A stretch of DNA of 64,000 bases, from assembly GCA_963822705.1 (NCBI GenBank), contig CAWGIX010000012.1:372001-436000 (forward strand). The letters run 5' to 3'. The DNA comes from CAVRQM01 sp963822705. Lineage in GTDB: Bacteria; Pseudomonadota; Alphaproteobacteria; Acetobacterales; Acetobacteraceae. The notes below the pieces were generated by a model. The model ran no database searches. It was not told the origin of the DNA and was given only the letters and a program-made list of their open reading frames with translations. Below, piece by piece: positions 35,258 to 45,721 of this stretch (the stretch's first letter is position 1; every line of letters starts with the position of its first letter). Made by a program: the position numbers and the translations under genes.

Positions 35258-37524
35258 CTAGAAGCGTTCGCGGGTAACCGTGTGCGCCTCGACTTCCTGC
35301 CGCGTCCGCCATGCTGGCCGCAGGGTTTTGGCGTTGAAGAACGGCAGCTGATCAGTGATGTGCGGCGAGCCGGGACGGGACGCGTTGCCATAGCCCAGCA
35401 GAGCGCGCGCGTGCGCGCCGTCAGGGGCGAACTCGACCAGCTGCACATACCCGTCGCCGCCATAGGACCAAAAATCCTGCGTTCCGTCCGGCGCGGGAAA
35501 CGGGTTGACCACGCGCACCGGGCCGAACGGATCGTCGGGTCCGCTCTCGGGGTCGTTGGACACCGGGATCTCTTGCCGGAACGATTTGTCGTGCGTGACG
35601 AGAACCGTCCTGTGCACGTCCCCCCAGGCCACATCGAGCGCGCCATAGGCCTGCTGCACCGCCTGCGCCGCGACCACCAAATCCGCAACCGCCTCGCTCG
35701 GATCGGCGAGTCCCACAGGCGTCGAGAGCGGTTTTTCCGGCGACCAGCCGATCCGGAATTTCGGGTACAGCGAGTAAAAATTGATCGTGTCGTCCTTGGG
35801 CATGGCGGGGTCGGCGATGGCCGTGTAGAACCAACGCTCGAACAGCACGGCACCCTTGCTTGCCGCATTGGCGGTGCGGTCCCATGCAGCGAGCACCGAT
35901 GCCGCCTGCTGTGCGGTCGGCGTTGCCGGACGCCTCGGCCGCCGCGATCAGGTCCGGCAGCACTCGATCCGCCAGCAGCATGTTCGTGCGCTCCTTGCCG
36001 TCCAGCACCTGTTCGGCCGTCAGTCGCGGGATGGACAGCAGGAAGCGCGCCGCGTTCTGCGGCCGGAACGCCATGAAATTCGGGCGCGATGTAGTCCGGG
36101 AACCACGCCCGATTGATCACTTCCGGAAAGGTGCTGGTCCAGGGCGGGTTGTTGCTGTTGGCGACAAAACCGCCCACCGGGTCGATGGCTTTTGGCAGCC
36201 CGCTCCACGGGAACGTTTCGGTCCATAGTGCCTTCGGGGAGTTGCCCGGCAGGATGCCGGCGTAGTCCGCCCAGGTGCCGCCCTGGCGCACCGGCTGGCG
36301 GCCGCCGAACACATACATGATCCGGCCGTCATGATCGGCATAGATGACGTTGAAGAACGGCATCTGCAGTGCCGAGTTGGCGTCAATGAACTCGAAGATG
36401 TTCCGGGCCTGGATCATCTTCCAGTATTGCGTCACCATCGCGGGCGCGTCCAAGCCGGCCACGCGCAACGCCAGTGCCTTGTCGCCGTTTTGCGCGATCA
36501 CGGGGCCTTGGACGGAGACGTAGATGTCGATGGTCTGACTCGCCAGCGAACCGTCCGTCTGTCGGATTTTTATCGTGTCCTGGCGATGCTGCAGCGGCAG
36601 CGTGCCGCCGTCGAACCGATAGCCGCCGTCTGCGGTCAGCCGTAGCTGATACAAGTCGGCGTTCTTGATGGTGTTGTTGGTGTGGGTCCAGCCGACCCGG
36701 TCGCTGTAGCCGATGCCGATGAAGGGGGTGCCTGGAAAAGTGACGCCGCTGGCGTTCAGCGTCGGCGAGGCCGGGTCGCCGATGACCAGATTGGCCTCCA
36801 TCCACTGATAGACGCCCAGCCCCGGGATCGGCTGGTTATTGCCCCAGGGCAGATGCGGGTTGCCCATCAGGATGGCGTTGCCGCTTTCGGTTTTCTGCGG
36901 TGCCAGCGCCCAGCCGTTCGAGCCGCCCGGCGTGAAACTGGCCGCCAGCGCGTTGGCCGCGGCCAATCCGCCGGTCTGCCACGCCGCGACCAGGGCGGGC
37001 ACGTTGTCCTGCTCCGGCATGAACGTAAAATGGATCGTTTTCTGTTCGCCTGCCGGTATATCGGTCGGCACCAGCGGGAGGACGCGCTTTATATCCGGGG
37101 CGATCGTGTCGCCGTGGCGCGCGGCATATTCGTTCGCCCCGGCGACGAAAGCCTCGATCACCGCGCGCTGGAACTCGCCTCCGTCGCGCAGCCAGGCAAC
37201 CGCGCGGTCGGGGATGCCCTCGGTGCGGACCAGGATGTCGCTCTGTACATTGGCGTTGTTGGCGCCGGGGCCGAAATACTCGGCCAGACGGCCGCGCGCG
37301 GCGGCAACGTTGGTCAGCAGCGTTTCGGCCTGGTTCTCCATCTGGGCGTAGCCGTAGCCGCGCACGACGGTCAGCAGGTCGGGGCCGTAGATGTGCGGGA
37401 TGCCAAACGTGTCCCAGAGGATCTCGCCCCCGCTTTGGCCTGGATTTTCGGCCGCTGCGGCACCGCCGGCACCGAGCGCGACTGCTACGGTGGCGGCACA
37501 ATAGAGAGCGCGATGACGCACCAT
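35258..37524 (-). CDS. Penicillin/acyl-homoserine-lactone acylase-like Ntn-hydrolase (two frameshifts)
   Basis: Exported two-chain amidase precursor, ~755 residues. ATG 37524 is chosen because GGGGAGG sits 6-7 bases upstream. Signal peptide with VAVALGAGGAAAA. The alpha chain has ILWDTFGIPHIYGPDLLTVV and GYGYAQMENQAETLLTNVAA. The new N-terminal nucleophile after self-cleavage would be Ser202 in PGGSNGWALAP. Later family blocks: NPHLPWGNNQPIPGLGVYQW, VGWTHTNNTIKNADLYQL. Frames break near 36080 and 35890; the rest (LFERWFYTAIADPAMPKDD, DVAWGDVHRTVLVTHD) follows in other frames. Could act on N-acyl amides, including acyl-homoserine lactones; substrate not decidable from sequence. Confidence 0.75.
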
Positions 37525-37704
37525 TTCCATCCTCCCCTGATCCAATTACCAGAAATTCGCGTGTTTGCCCCCAGCTCGCCGGTCCCAAAATGCCATTTCT
37601 GTCCACGTCGGCCGCCCATCGTAGCCGACCTCCAGGCGGGCTGAACAGAACCTGTGCTCGCGATGCGTTCGCGGCCGCCGGGGAACGGCGCCCCTAGGCG
37701 ATCA

Positions 37705-37724
37705 CTTGGCCGGCTCCGGCCAAG
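37705..37724. promoter_or_regulatory. Perfect 9-bp inverted repeat upstream of the second peptide-binding protein
   Basis: CTTGGCCGG-CT-CCGGCCAAG, ~60 nt before ATG 37784. An operator or a short hairpin; no T run follows. Confidence 0.35.
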
Positions 37725-37783
37725 CCGGCATACTGCGCCTGCCTCGCGCATCAGAGCTTCGCGGGCCAAGGGGGATAGGGTAC

Positions 37784-39367
37784 ATGATGCTTCGGATCTG
37801 CGCCTCGATGATGGCAGCCTTGTGCATCGCCGGAGCAGCGGAGGCCAAAACGCTCGTCTACTGCTCGGAGGCAAGTCCGGACAGCTTCAATCCGGGCGCC
37901 ACGGTCTCCACCACTGGTGCCGACACGGTCAGGCCGGTGTTCAATCGGCTGGTGGAGTTCGAGCGCGGCACGACGGAGATCATCCCCGCCCTCGCCGAAA
38001 TCATGGGACGTCTCGCCCGACGGCACCGCGTACACTTTCCATCTACGCCACGGGGTGAAGTTCCAGAGCACGGCGGACTTCCATCCGACGCGCGATTTCG
38101 ATGCCGACGACGTGCTCTACAGCTTCAATCGCCAGTGGAAGACGGATGCGCCAGACTACGCCGTCGCCGACGTGCTACGAAGAATTCGACGACACCGGAA
38201 TGCCCGCGCTGCTGAAGGCGATCGAGAAGATAGACGATTATACGGTACGATTTCGTGCTGACCAGGCCCGAGGCGCCGTTCCTGGCGAACGTCGCCTTGA
38301 TGTGGGCCTCGATCCTCTCCGCCGAATACGCGCAGCACAACCGGGATGCCGGCACGCCTGAAAAGACCAACCAGAAGCCGATCGGGACCGGCCCGTTCAT
38401 CCTCACGAATTATGCACAGGACTCCACCATCCGGTATGTCGCGAACCCGGAGTATTGGGGCGGCAAGGCGGCGATCGACCGGCTGATCTATTCCATCACC
38501 CCCGACGCCGCGGTGCGCTGGGCAAAGATCAAGGCGGGCGAGTGCGACGTGATGCCGTTCCCGAACCTCGCGGACCTCGACCAGATGCGCCATACGGCGG
38601 GTGTCACCGTGATGCAGCAGGAAGGGCTGAACATCGGCTATCTCGCATTCAACGTGCAAAAAAAGCCGTTCGACGACAAGCGCGTGCGCCAGGCGATCAA
38701 CATGGCGATTGACCGCAAGGCCATCACCGACGCGGTTTTCCAGGGCGCCGGCGTGGTCGCCAAGAATCCGATCCCGCCATCGATGTGGTCGTATAACGAC
38801 GCGGTAAAGGACTATCCGTACGACCCCGACCGGCGCGAAAACTGCTCGCCGAGGCCGGACTGGCGCAAGGGTTCACGACCGATCTCTGGGCGATGCCGGT
38901 GCAGCGTCCGTACAACCCCAATGCCCATCGCATGGCGGAAATGATCCAGAACGATCTGGCAAAAGTCGGAATCACGGCAAAAATCGTGAGCTACGAGTGG
39001 GGCGAGTATCTAAAGCGCTCCGCGGCAGGCGATCACCAGATGGTGCTGCTCGGCTGGACCAGCGACAACGCGCGACCCGGACAACATCCTGGACCTGCTG
39101 CTGAGCTGCCAATCTATACAGGGCGGTGCCAACAAAGCGCGCTGGTGCAACAAGGATTATGATGATCTCGTAACGCGCGCGCGGATCGTGCCCGGCGTGG
39201 CTCAGCGACGCCTCTGTACGAGCAGAGCGCAGGTGATTTTCAAGGAGGAGGCGCCCTGGGTGACGATGAACCACTCCATCGTCTACATGATCGTCCGCGA
39301 CAACGTGCAGAACTACAAGGTCGATCCATTCGGCGGGCAGTATTTCTATGGCGTTGACGTAAGATAG
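37784..39367 (+). pseudogene. Peptide/nickel-type ABC substrate-binding protein, heavily frameshifted
   Basis: Second DppA-like gene of the window. ATG 37784 begins a signal peptide (ASMMAALCIAGAAEA) and TLVYCSEASPDSFNPGATVS. Pieces in alternating frames follow: SWDVSPDGTAYTFHLRHGVK, FDADDVLYSFNRQWKTDA, ALLKAIEKIDDYTVRF, GTGPFILTNYAQDSTIRYVA, DKRVRQAINMAIDRKAITDA, QNDLAKVGITAKIVSYEWG, and the C-terminus NHSIVYMIVRDNVQNYKVDP to a stop at 39365-39367. At least six frame changes are needed, more than in any other gene here. Order and content are complete, so bad sequence is possible, but true decay cannot be excluded. Confidence 0.6.
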
Positions 39368-39377
39368 GGTTGCGTCC

Positions 39378-40521
39378 GTGAACGTCAGCAGCGCCTTCGA
39401 CAGCGGCAACATCGAGGTGATCGATGCCGCCGATCCCGCCGCGATCCGCCTGACCATCCGGCCTGACGCTGGCGCCGAAAGGGCCGAGTTCGCCTGGTTC
39501 CATTTCGTGCTGACCGGCGCGCGCGACCAGCAGTGCCGGTTCATCATCGAGAACGCGGGCGACACGCGCTGGTCGCCGGACGGATGGATCGGCTATCGCA
39601 TCGTCGCCTCCTATGACCGCCAGACACTGGTTCCGGCTCGATACCAGCCTGGAAGGCCGGGCCCTGAGCTGGGCGCACCGGCCGGCGCGCGACCGCATTT
39701 TTTACGCCTACCACGCGCCGTACCCGGTAGAGCGGAACATGGCGCTGCTGGAGCGCTGTGCGGCCCGCGATTTTTGCCGCGTGGAGGTATTGGGCCACTC
39801 GGTCGAGGGCCGCGCCATGGAGATGATCACCATCGGCGAGCCAGAAACAGGCAAGCGCGTCTGCTGGTTCATCGCCCGCCAGCATTGCGGCGAGACGCAG
39901 GGCCAATGGGCCGCCGAGCATCTGGTCGATCGTCTGCTCGATACCGCGGACCCGATCGCGCGGCAGCTGCTGCACCGTGCGGTATTTCATGTCGTGCCGA
40001 ACATGAACCCGGATGGCAGCGCCCGCGGGCACCATCGCTGCAACGCCGTCGGCGAGGATCTCAACCGCGCCTGGAGCATCGCCAGTTCGGAACGAAGCCC
40101 CGAAGTGCTGTGCGTGCGGGAAAAAATGCGGCAGACCGGCGTTGATTTTCTGCTGGACCTGCATGCCGACGAGCGCCAGCCCTATGTCTGGCCGGTCGGC
40201 ACCACCGGCATCCCGTCGCTCACGCCGAAGCAGACCGAGCTGCGGCGCGCGTTCGACGAGGCGCTGGTGCGGGCGAGCCCGGACTACCGGCCGGACAAGC
40301 CGGAGCAGAAACACGACATGCAGCCCGGGACGGACCCGCTGGCCATGGGGATATCCTGGGCCGCCGAGACGTTCGGGTGCCTGGCGCTGATCATCGAGTT
40401 TCCGTTCCTGGACAATGCCGACGCACCGGACCCGGCAGTCGGATGGTCGCCGCGACGGTCCGGCGTATTTGGCGCGGCATGCCTGGACGCGTTGTCGGCG
40501 GTGGCCGATGAGCTGCGTTAG
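39378..40521 (+). CDS. M14-family metallocarboxypeptidase, cytosolic carboxypeptidase-like (one frameshift)
   Basis: GTG 39378 starts an N-terminal beta domain (VNVSSAFDSGNIEVIDAADP, PDGWIGYRIVASYDRQ). A frame break near 39620 is followed by HWFRLDTSLEGRALSWAHRP and then the peptidase domain: zinc motif ARQHCGETQGQW (His, Glu), HVVPNMNPDGSARGHHRCNA, NLNRAW-type GEDLNRAWSIAS, LLDLHADERQPYVW (third ligand) and LIIEFPFLDNADAPDP (catalytic Glu region). The two-domain layout matches bacterial relatives of eukaryotic cytosolic carboxypeptidases. Lies just after the peptide-binding protein gene, so both may serve peptide use. Confidence 0.75.
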
Positions 40522-40644
40522 TGTCTTGTTCACCTCCTCCGAGCCTAAATAGGCGGCAACTGAGTCCAACTGGACTTCCTCATGTCCTTCGCACGGCGTG
40601 CTCGTGCCTGCCTGCGTTGCGATGGTCGCTGACAAGAGGTTTGC

Positions 40645-41502
40645 GTGGACAACATGGTTGACGTGACCATCCCGGTTGAGCCCGAGGCGGCGGCGGCGCT
40701 CACGGACGCTCGCCGACGCGAGGCGGTTGGACGGCTCGTCAGCCGCCTGCTTCGTCCGAAGTCCGGTCCGAGGCTCATTGAGAATGGCACTTCCGAGGTC
40801 AATGCCGATGGCGCAGCGACCGGCTTGACTGACGCGGACATTGCGGCCGAGTTGACGGTAGACAACCCGGCGTGCGGCGACCCTGGTTACGCCGTCGCCG
40901 ATCGAATGCGCGAAATCACCGGAGCCGTCGTCGTCGCCAGGGCGTCGGCAGCCGCTTTCGGCAGACGGTTGGTAACCAACAATCTTCGAGCGCTACTCGT
41001 CGAGGCGATGATTGCCGAGGTTCTTCCTGCTGGCTGGAAGTGGGTCTCCGCTGATTGGGCTGGATGGGACTTCGAGAGTGCGGACAGCATCAAACTGGAG
41101 GTAAAGCAGTCTGCGGCCAAACAGACCTGGGCGAAGGAATTGAGCCCGCCGAGCAAGTGCTCCTTCGACATCGCCGCCGGTACTGGTTACTGGGAAGGAG
41201 GAGACAAGTGGATTGAAGGGCGGCGACGCTACGCCGACATATATCTGTTTGCGCATCACCCTATTGCAGATGCGAGTGCAGATCATCGCGATCCGCTTCA
41301 ATGGCGATTCTACGTCATCTTGGAGACCGCTCTTCCGGCGGCCACCAAGACGATCGCGCTTGCGAGTCTTCAGCAAATCTCTCCAGCGGTCTGCTTCCAC
41401 GACCTGCCGGAGCGGGTCGAGAAGGTGAGGTCCGAAATCGCCCTTAAGTCGAGCCAGACCCAGGCAGGACCCGAGGCGGCCGTAGCGCTGGCCGACGCCT
41501 GA
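40645..41502 (+). CDS. Antitoxin-like N-terminus fused to a PD-(D/E)XK-like nuclease domain
   Basis: 285 residues in one open frame. Residues 1-75 resemble small antitoxins of type II toxin-antitoxin pairs (VDVTIPVEPEAAAALTDARR, EAVGRLVSRLLRP, ATGLTDADIAAEL). Residues ~110-285 form a separate domain: LRALLVEAMIAEVLPAGW, SADWAGWDFES, KLEVKQSAAKQTW, FDIAAGTGYW, RYADIYLFAHHP, ADHRDPLQWRFYV. Glu120, Asp142 and E152-V-K154 are spaced like a PD-(D/E)XK active site. GC content looks lower than in neighbours, suggesting transfer. The domain reading is my inference; the protein may be a nuclease-type effector or a solitary restriction-like enzyme. No obvious partner gene is adjacent. Confidence 0.5.
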   Translation: MDNMVDVTIPVEPEAAAALTDARRREAVGRLVSRLLRPKSGPRLIENGTSEVNADGAATGLTDADIAAELTVDNPACGDPGYAVADRMREITGAVVVARASAAAFGRRLVTNNLRALLVEAMIAEVLPAGWKWVSADWAGWDFESADSIKLEVKQSAAKQTWAKELSPPSKCSFDIAAGTGYWEGGDKWIEGRRRYADIYLFAHHPIADASADHRDPLQWRFYVILETALPAATKTIALASLQQISPAVCFHDLPERVEKVRSEIALKSSQTQAGPEAAVALADA

Positions 41503-41567
41503 CAGACGCTGTCCACCAGCGTGCCGTCGAGATTAATTGGGGCGAAACTTCGGAGTAAGAACTCACC

Positions 41568-43994
41568 TCACTCCTCCCCCGCCCTCCTTACCAGCACCTC
41601 GCGCTTGCCCACATGGTTGGCCGGCCCCACGATGCCCTCCTTCTCCATCTGCTCGATCAGTTTGGCCGCGCGATTGTAGCCGATCTGCAAATGCCGCTGG
41701 ATGAAGCTGGTGCTCGCCTTGCCCTCCCGGCTGACCACGTCCACCGCCTGGTCGAACAGGCTTTTCTCGCTGTCGCTCGCCGCGGCAATGCCCGGACAGC
41801 ATCGGGCCGCTCGCTTCCGAACTCCGCAGGCGTTTCGGTGACCTCGTCCAGATACGCGGGCTCGCCCTGATCGCGCAGGAACGCCACCACGTCCTCCACC
41901 TCGCGGTCGGTCACGAACGGGCCATGCACGCGGGTGATGCGGCCGCCGCCCGCCATGTGCAGCATGTCGCCCTGGCCCAGCAGCTGCTCGGCGCCCTGCT
42001 CGCCCAGAATCGTGCGGCTGTCGAACTTGCTGATCACCTGAAAACTGATCCGGGTCGGGAAATTCGCTTTTATCGTGCCGGTGATCACGTCCACCGACGG
42101 ACGTTGCGTGGCCATGACCACATGGATGCCGGCCGCGCGCGCCATCTGTGCGAGGCGCTGCACCGCCGCCTCGATCTCCTTGCCGGCCACCATCATCAGG
42201 TCGGCCATTTCGTCGATCACCACCACGATGAACGGCAGCTTTTCCAAAACGAGCGGCTGTTCCTCGAACACCGGCTTGCCGGTCTCGCTGTCGAAACCGG
42301 TCTGCACCCGGCGCGTCACCACCTCGCCCTTGGCGCGCGCCTCGGCGACGCGGTCGTTGTAGCCGCCGACGTTGCGCACCGAAACTGGCTCATTGCCCGG
42401 TAGCGCCGCTCCATTTCGCGGACAGTCCATTTCAGCGCCGTCACCGCTTTCGCGGGCTCGGTGACTACCGGCGCCATCAAATGCGGAATGCCCTCGTACA
42501 CCGACAGTTCCAGCATCTTTGGGTCGATCAGGATCAGCCGGCACTGGTCGGGCGACAGGCGATACAGCAGCGACAGGATCATGGCGTTGATCCCGACCGA
42601 TTTGCCGCGCCCGTGGTGCCGGCCACGAGCAGATGCGGCATGCGCGCCAGATCGGCGACCACCGGCTCGCCGCCGATATCCTTGCCCAGCGCCAAGGCCA
42701 GCCGGCCCTGCTGGCGCTCCCACTCCGCCGAACCCAGCAGCTCGGACAGAAACACCGTTTCGCGCTTGGCATTGGGCAGCTCGATGCCGATCACGTTGCG
42801 CCCCGGCACGGTGGCGATGCGCACCGCGGTGACCGACAGGCTGCGCGCCACGTCGTCGGCCAGGCCGATCACGCGCGCGCTGCGTATCCCTGGCGCCGGC
42901 TCCAGCTCGTACAGCGTCACCACCGGCCCGGGGCGGATTTCCACGATGCGGCCCTGCACGCCGTAGTCGGACAGCACCCCCTCCAGCAGCCGCGCGTTCG
43001 CCTCCAGCGCCTCGCGCGAGGGCGCGCCGGTCTGGCCCCGGCTCGGCGCCTGGTGCAGCAGCGACAGCGGGGGAAACCGCCACGGGCCGTCCAGCGGCAG
43101 CGATTCCTGGCGCGAGGCCACGCTGGCCCGCTTGCCCTGGGCCGCCGCGCGCGCCACCACCCGCGCGGGGGCCGCCTCGCGCCAGGGTGCCGCGGTATCC
43201 CCCATTGCATCCGCGCGGCGCGGTTCAGGCTGGATGACGTTGGGGGGCGGCCCGCGGCGCACGCCATTCAGGCGATCGAGCAGACCGGTTGCCACTTGGC
43301 CGGTGCGCGCCCAGAACCGCCCGCCCAACGCGACCGTCCGACGGCCGCCTCGCACGGCACCTTCCGCCACGGAGGCGGCGGCCCGCCATTCGCGCCGGGA
43401 CAGCCCCAGCGCCAGGACCGCCAGCACGGCTCCCAAAAGTCCGGTCAGGGCCAGCACGATGCCGTCTCCCGGCGCACCGAACAGGTCTGTCGCGGCCTGC
43501 AGGCCGGAACCCGCCACCAGCGTGCCCAAAGCCCCGCCCGGGCCGGAGCCGGCCGGCCAGTACCAGGCCGGGGCGCCGTGGCGGGCCAGCATCATCGCCG
43601 CTCCGGCCAAGACCGTGGACAGGATCGGCAGCGCCGCGGCCAGGCTGATCAGGCGCAGCATCAGACTGCCCAACCCCCGCCGACTGCCGATCCGCCAGGC
43701 CCAGGCCAGCATCGCCAGCCCAGGGAGCGCAGCGGCGAGCCCGAGCCATTGCAGCAGCGCGTCCGCCATCCAGGCGCCCGGCAGGCCCAGCAGGTTCGTG
43801 ACCGCGCGAGCCGTGGCGGTATCGGCGGAAGGATCGGCTGGTGCGAAGCTGATCAGCGCCATCAAAAATGCGATCCCGGCCAGGGCCAGGGCGATGCCGG
43901 CCAGTTCGGCGGCGCGGCGGCTCAGAATGCCGCGCACGGCCGGCGAGGCCAGTCGGCGCTCGTCCAGCCGCGCGGCACGTATCGCTAGGGCCAT
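41568..43994 (-). CDS. ftsK: DNA translocase FtsK (at least three frameshifts)
   Basis: Essential septal DNA pump for chromosome segregation. N-terminal membrane domain (LAGIALALAGIAFLMALISF and three further spans), a short linker, then the motor: QGRIVEIRPGPVVTLYELEP, NVIGIELPNAKRETVFLSEL, MPHLLVAGTTGA, GKSVGINAMILSLLYRLSPD, VVIDEMADLMMVAGKEIEAA, ATQRPSVDVITGTIKANFPT and LGQGDMLHMAGGGRITRVHG. The C-terminal gamma winged-helix reads IQRHLQIGYNRAAKLIEQME and KEGIVGPANHVGKREVLV, ending at 41568. Breaks lie near 42600, 42395 and 41810. At the first, adding one G to a GG run restores Walker A (GTTGAGKS); at the second, one G rejoins SQFRVRNVGGYN. Sequence error is therefore likely. Confidence 0.9.
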
Positions 43995-44069
43995 CCAAAA
44001 CTCCGGTCAGGGCACGCTCGCACGCCCAGCCAAGACTAGCCGATAAGCCGCTGGCGAGAAAACTTCTTC

Positions 44070-44100
44070 GGAAGGGGCGCCCGGTCAGGACGCCCCTTCC
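44070..44100 (-). terminator. Strong hairpin terminator after amtB
   Basis: GGAAGGGGCG (44070-44079) and CGCCCCTTCC (44091-44100) form a perfect 10-bp stem with an 11-nt loop, 24 nt past the amtB stop. On the minus strand it is followed by GAAGAAGTTTT, a weak T-rich tail. Well placed to end the glnK-amtB transcript before ftsK. Confidence 0.75.
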
Positions 44101-44124
44101 TGGATCAGGCGTGGCAGGAAAACG

Positions 44125-45698
44125 TCAGCCGAGCTGCTCGCCGTGCAGCACGAGGTCCAGCCCTTCCACCTCCTCCTCGCGGGTCACCCGCAGCCCCATG
44201 ACGAGGTCGATGAGCTTGTAGAGGATCAGGCTCACCCCTCCGGACCATACCAGGGTGCAAAGCACCGCCACGACCTGCGCCTCGAATTGCGGCAGGCCGC
44301 CGATATTGATTCCCTGGGGCGCGTCCTTAGTGGCGGTGAACGGGCCGAAAGCGAACACGCCGGTCAGCAACGCCCCCACGATGCCGCCGATTCCGTGCAC
44401 GCCCCAGGTGTCCAGACTGTCGTCATAGCCGAACGCATGTTTCACGCTGGTCGAGGCCCAGTAGCAGAGCACGCCAGCGGCGACGCCGATGATGATGGAG
44501 GGGCCGGGCAGCACGAAGCCCGAGGCCGGGGTGATCGCCACCAGCCCCGCGACCGCGCCGGAGGCGGCGCCGAGGGCGGACGGCTTGCCCTTGGTCATCC
44601 ACTCGGCGAACATCCAGCCGAGGGCGGCGGCGGCGGTGGCGATCTGGGTCACCGTCATGGCCATGCCGGCGCGGCCATTGGCCCCCACGGCCGAGCCGGC
44701 GTTGAAGCCGAACCAGCCCACCCACAGCAAGGAGGCGCCGATCACCGCGTAGGCCACGTTGAAGGGGGCCATGTTGTCATGGCCGTAGCCCACCCGCTTG
44801 CCCAGCACCAGGCAGGCCATCAGGCCGGCCACTCCGGCGTTGATGTGCACCACCGTGCCGCCGGCGAAATCGGCCGCACCGGGCAGGCCGAGGCCGAACG
44901 CGTTGCCGGCACCCAGAAAGCCGGTGGCGGACCAGACCCAGTGCGCGATGGGCGAGTAGACCAGCAGCGACCACAGCACCATGAAGACGCACATGCTGGA
45001 AAACTTCATGCGGTCGGCAAACGCCCCGGCAATCAGCGCCGGGGTGATGATCGCGAACGTCATCTGGAACATCATGTAGACGGATTCCGGAATGGTCTCG
45101 GTGGTTGCCGCGTCCACCCCGGCGCCCAGCACGAACGCCTTGTCCCAGTTCTGGCCGAAACCGTTCAGCATGAAGCGGCTGAAATCGCCGATATAGCCGG
45201 CCGTGGACCCGGTGCCGTTGGTGAAGGCCAGGCTGTAGCCCGCCACCATCCAGGTGATCGTCACCAGGCAGCAGATCGTGAACGACTGCATGATGGTGGC
45301 CAAAACGTTCTTCTTGCGCACCATGCCGCCATAGAACAGCGCCAGGCCGGGTATCGTCATGAGAAGCACCAGAGCGGTGCTGGCCAGCATCCAGGCGGTG
45401 TCACCGCTATCCAATTTCGGCTCGGCCGCCGCAGCGGTCTGGTTGGCCGCCGCGGTGGTGGTCTGGCCCGCGGTTTCGGCCGGAACAGCCGCGGGCGCGG
45501 CGGCGGCCGGGGCTGCAGCCGCCGGGCTCCAGCGGCAGGCGCCGGGGCTGCAGCGGCCGGGGCTGCAGCGGGAGCCGCCGGGGCTGCAGCGGCGGGTGCC
45601 GCCGGAGGGTTGTTCTGCGCCACCACCGGCAGGGCCAGCATCAGGCATAGCAAGGCCAGCACGGGCAGCAGCGCCCCGCGTCGCAAAAAGCTTCTCAT
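44125..45698 (-). CDS. amtB: Ammonium transporter AmtB (frameshift in N-terminal low-complexity tract)
   Basis: Inner-membrane ammonium channel, eleven expected spans: LDSGDTAWMLASTALVLLMT, IPGLALFYGGMVRKKNVLAT, GDFSRFMLNGFGQNWDKAF, FADRMKFSSMCVFMVLWSLL, GGTVVHINAGVAGLMACLVL (pore His), WVGWFGFNAGSA and DTWGVHGIGGIVGALLTGVF (second pore His). ATG 45698 begins a signal peptide (GALLPVLALLCLMLALPVVA). A long Ala/Pro stretch follows, in which the frame breaks near 45535 among near-identical GGGGCTGCAGCGG units. It follows glnK by 23 nt, the classic operon order in which the PII protein gates the channel. Confidence 0.9.
45530..45605. repeat. GGGGCTGCAGCGG direct repeats in the amtB 5' region
   Basis: Three to four near-identical units encode the Ala/Pro-rich linker between the AmtB signal peptide and the first span. 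Such repeats can slip during replication or confuse assembly, and the amtB frameshift falls here. Confidence 0.6.
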
Positions 45699-45721
45699 CG
45701 CAGAATCCTTTCCGTTGCTGG

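Noticed and set aside
41568..43994. ftsK as a true pseudogene
   Set aside because: The gene is normally essential and single-G corrections restore invariant motifs, so a sequence error is the simpler explanation.
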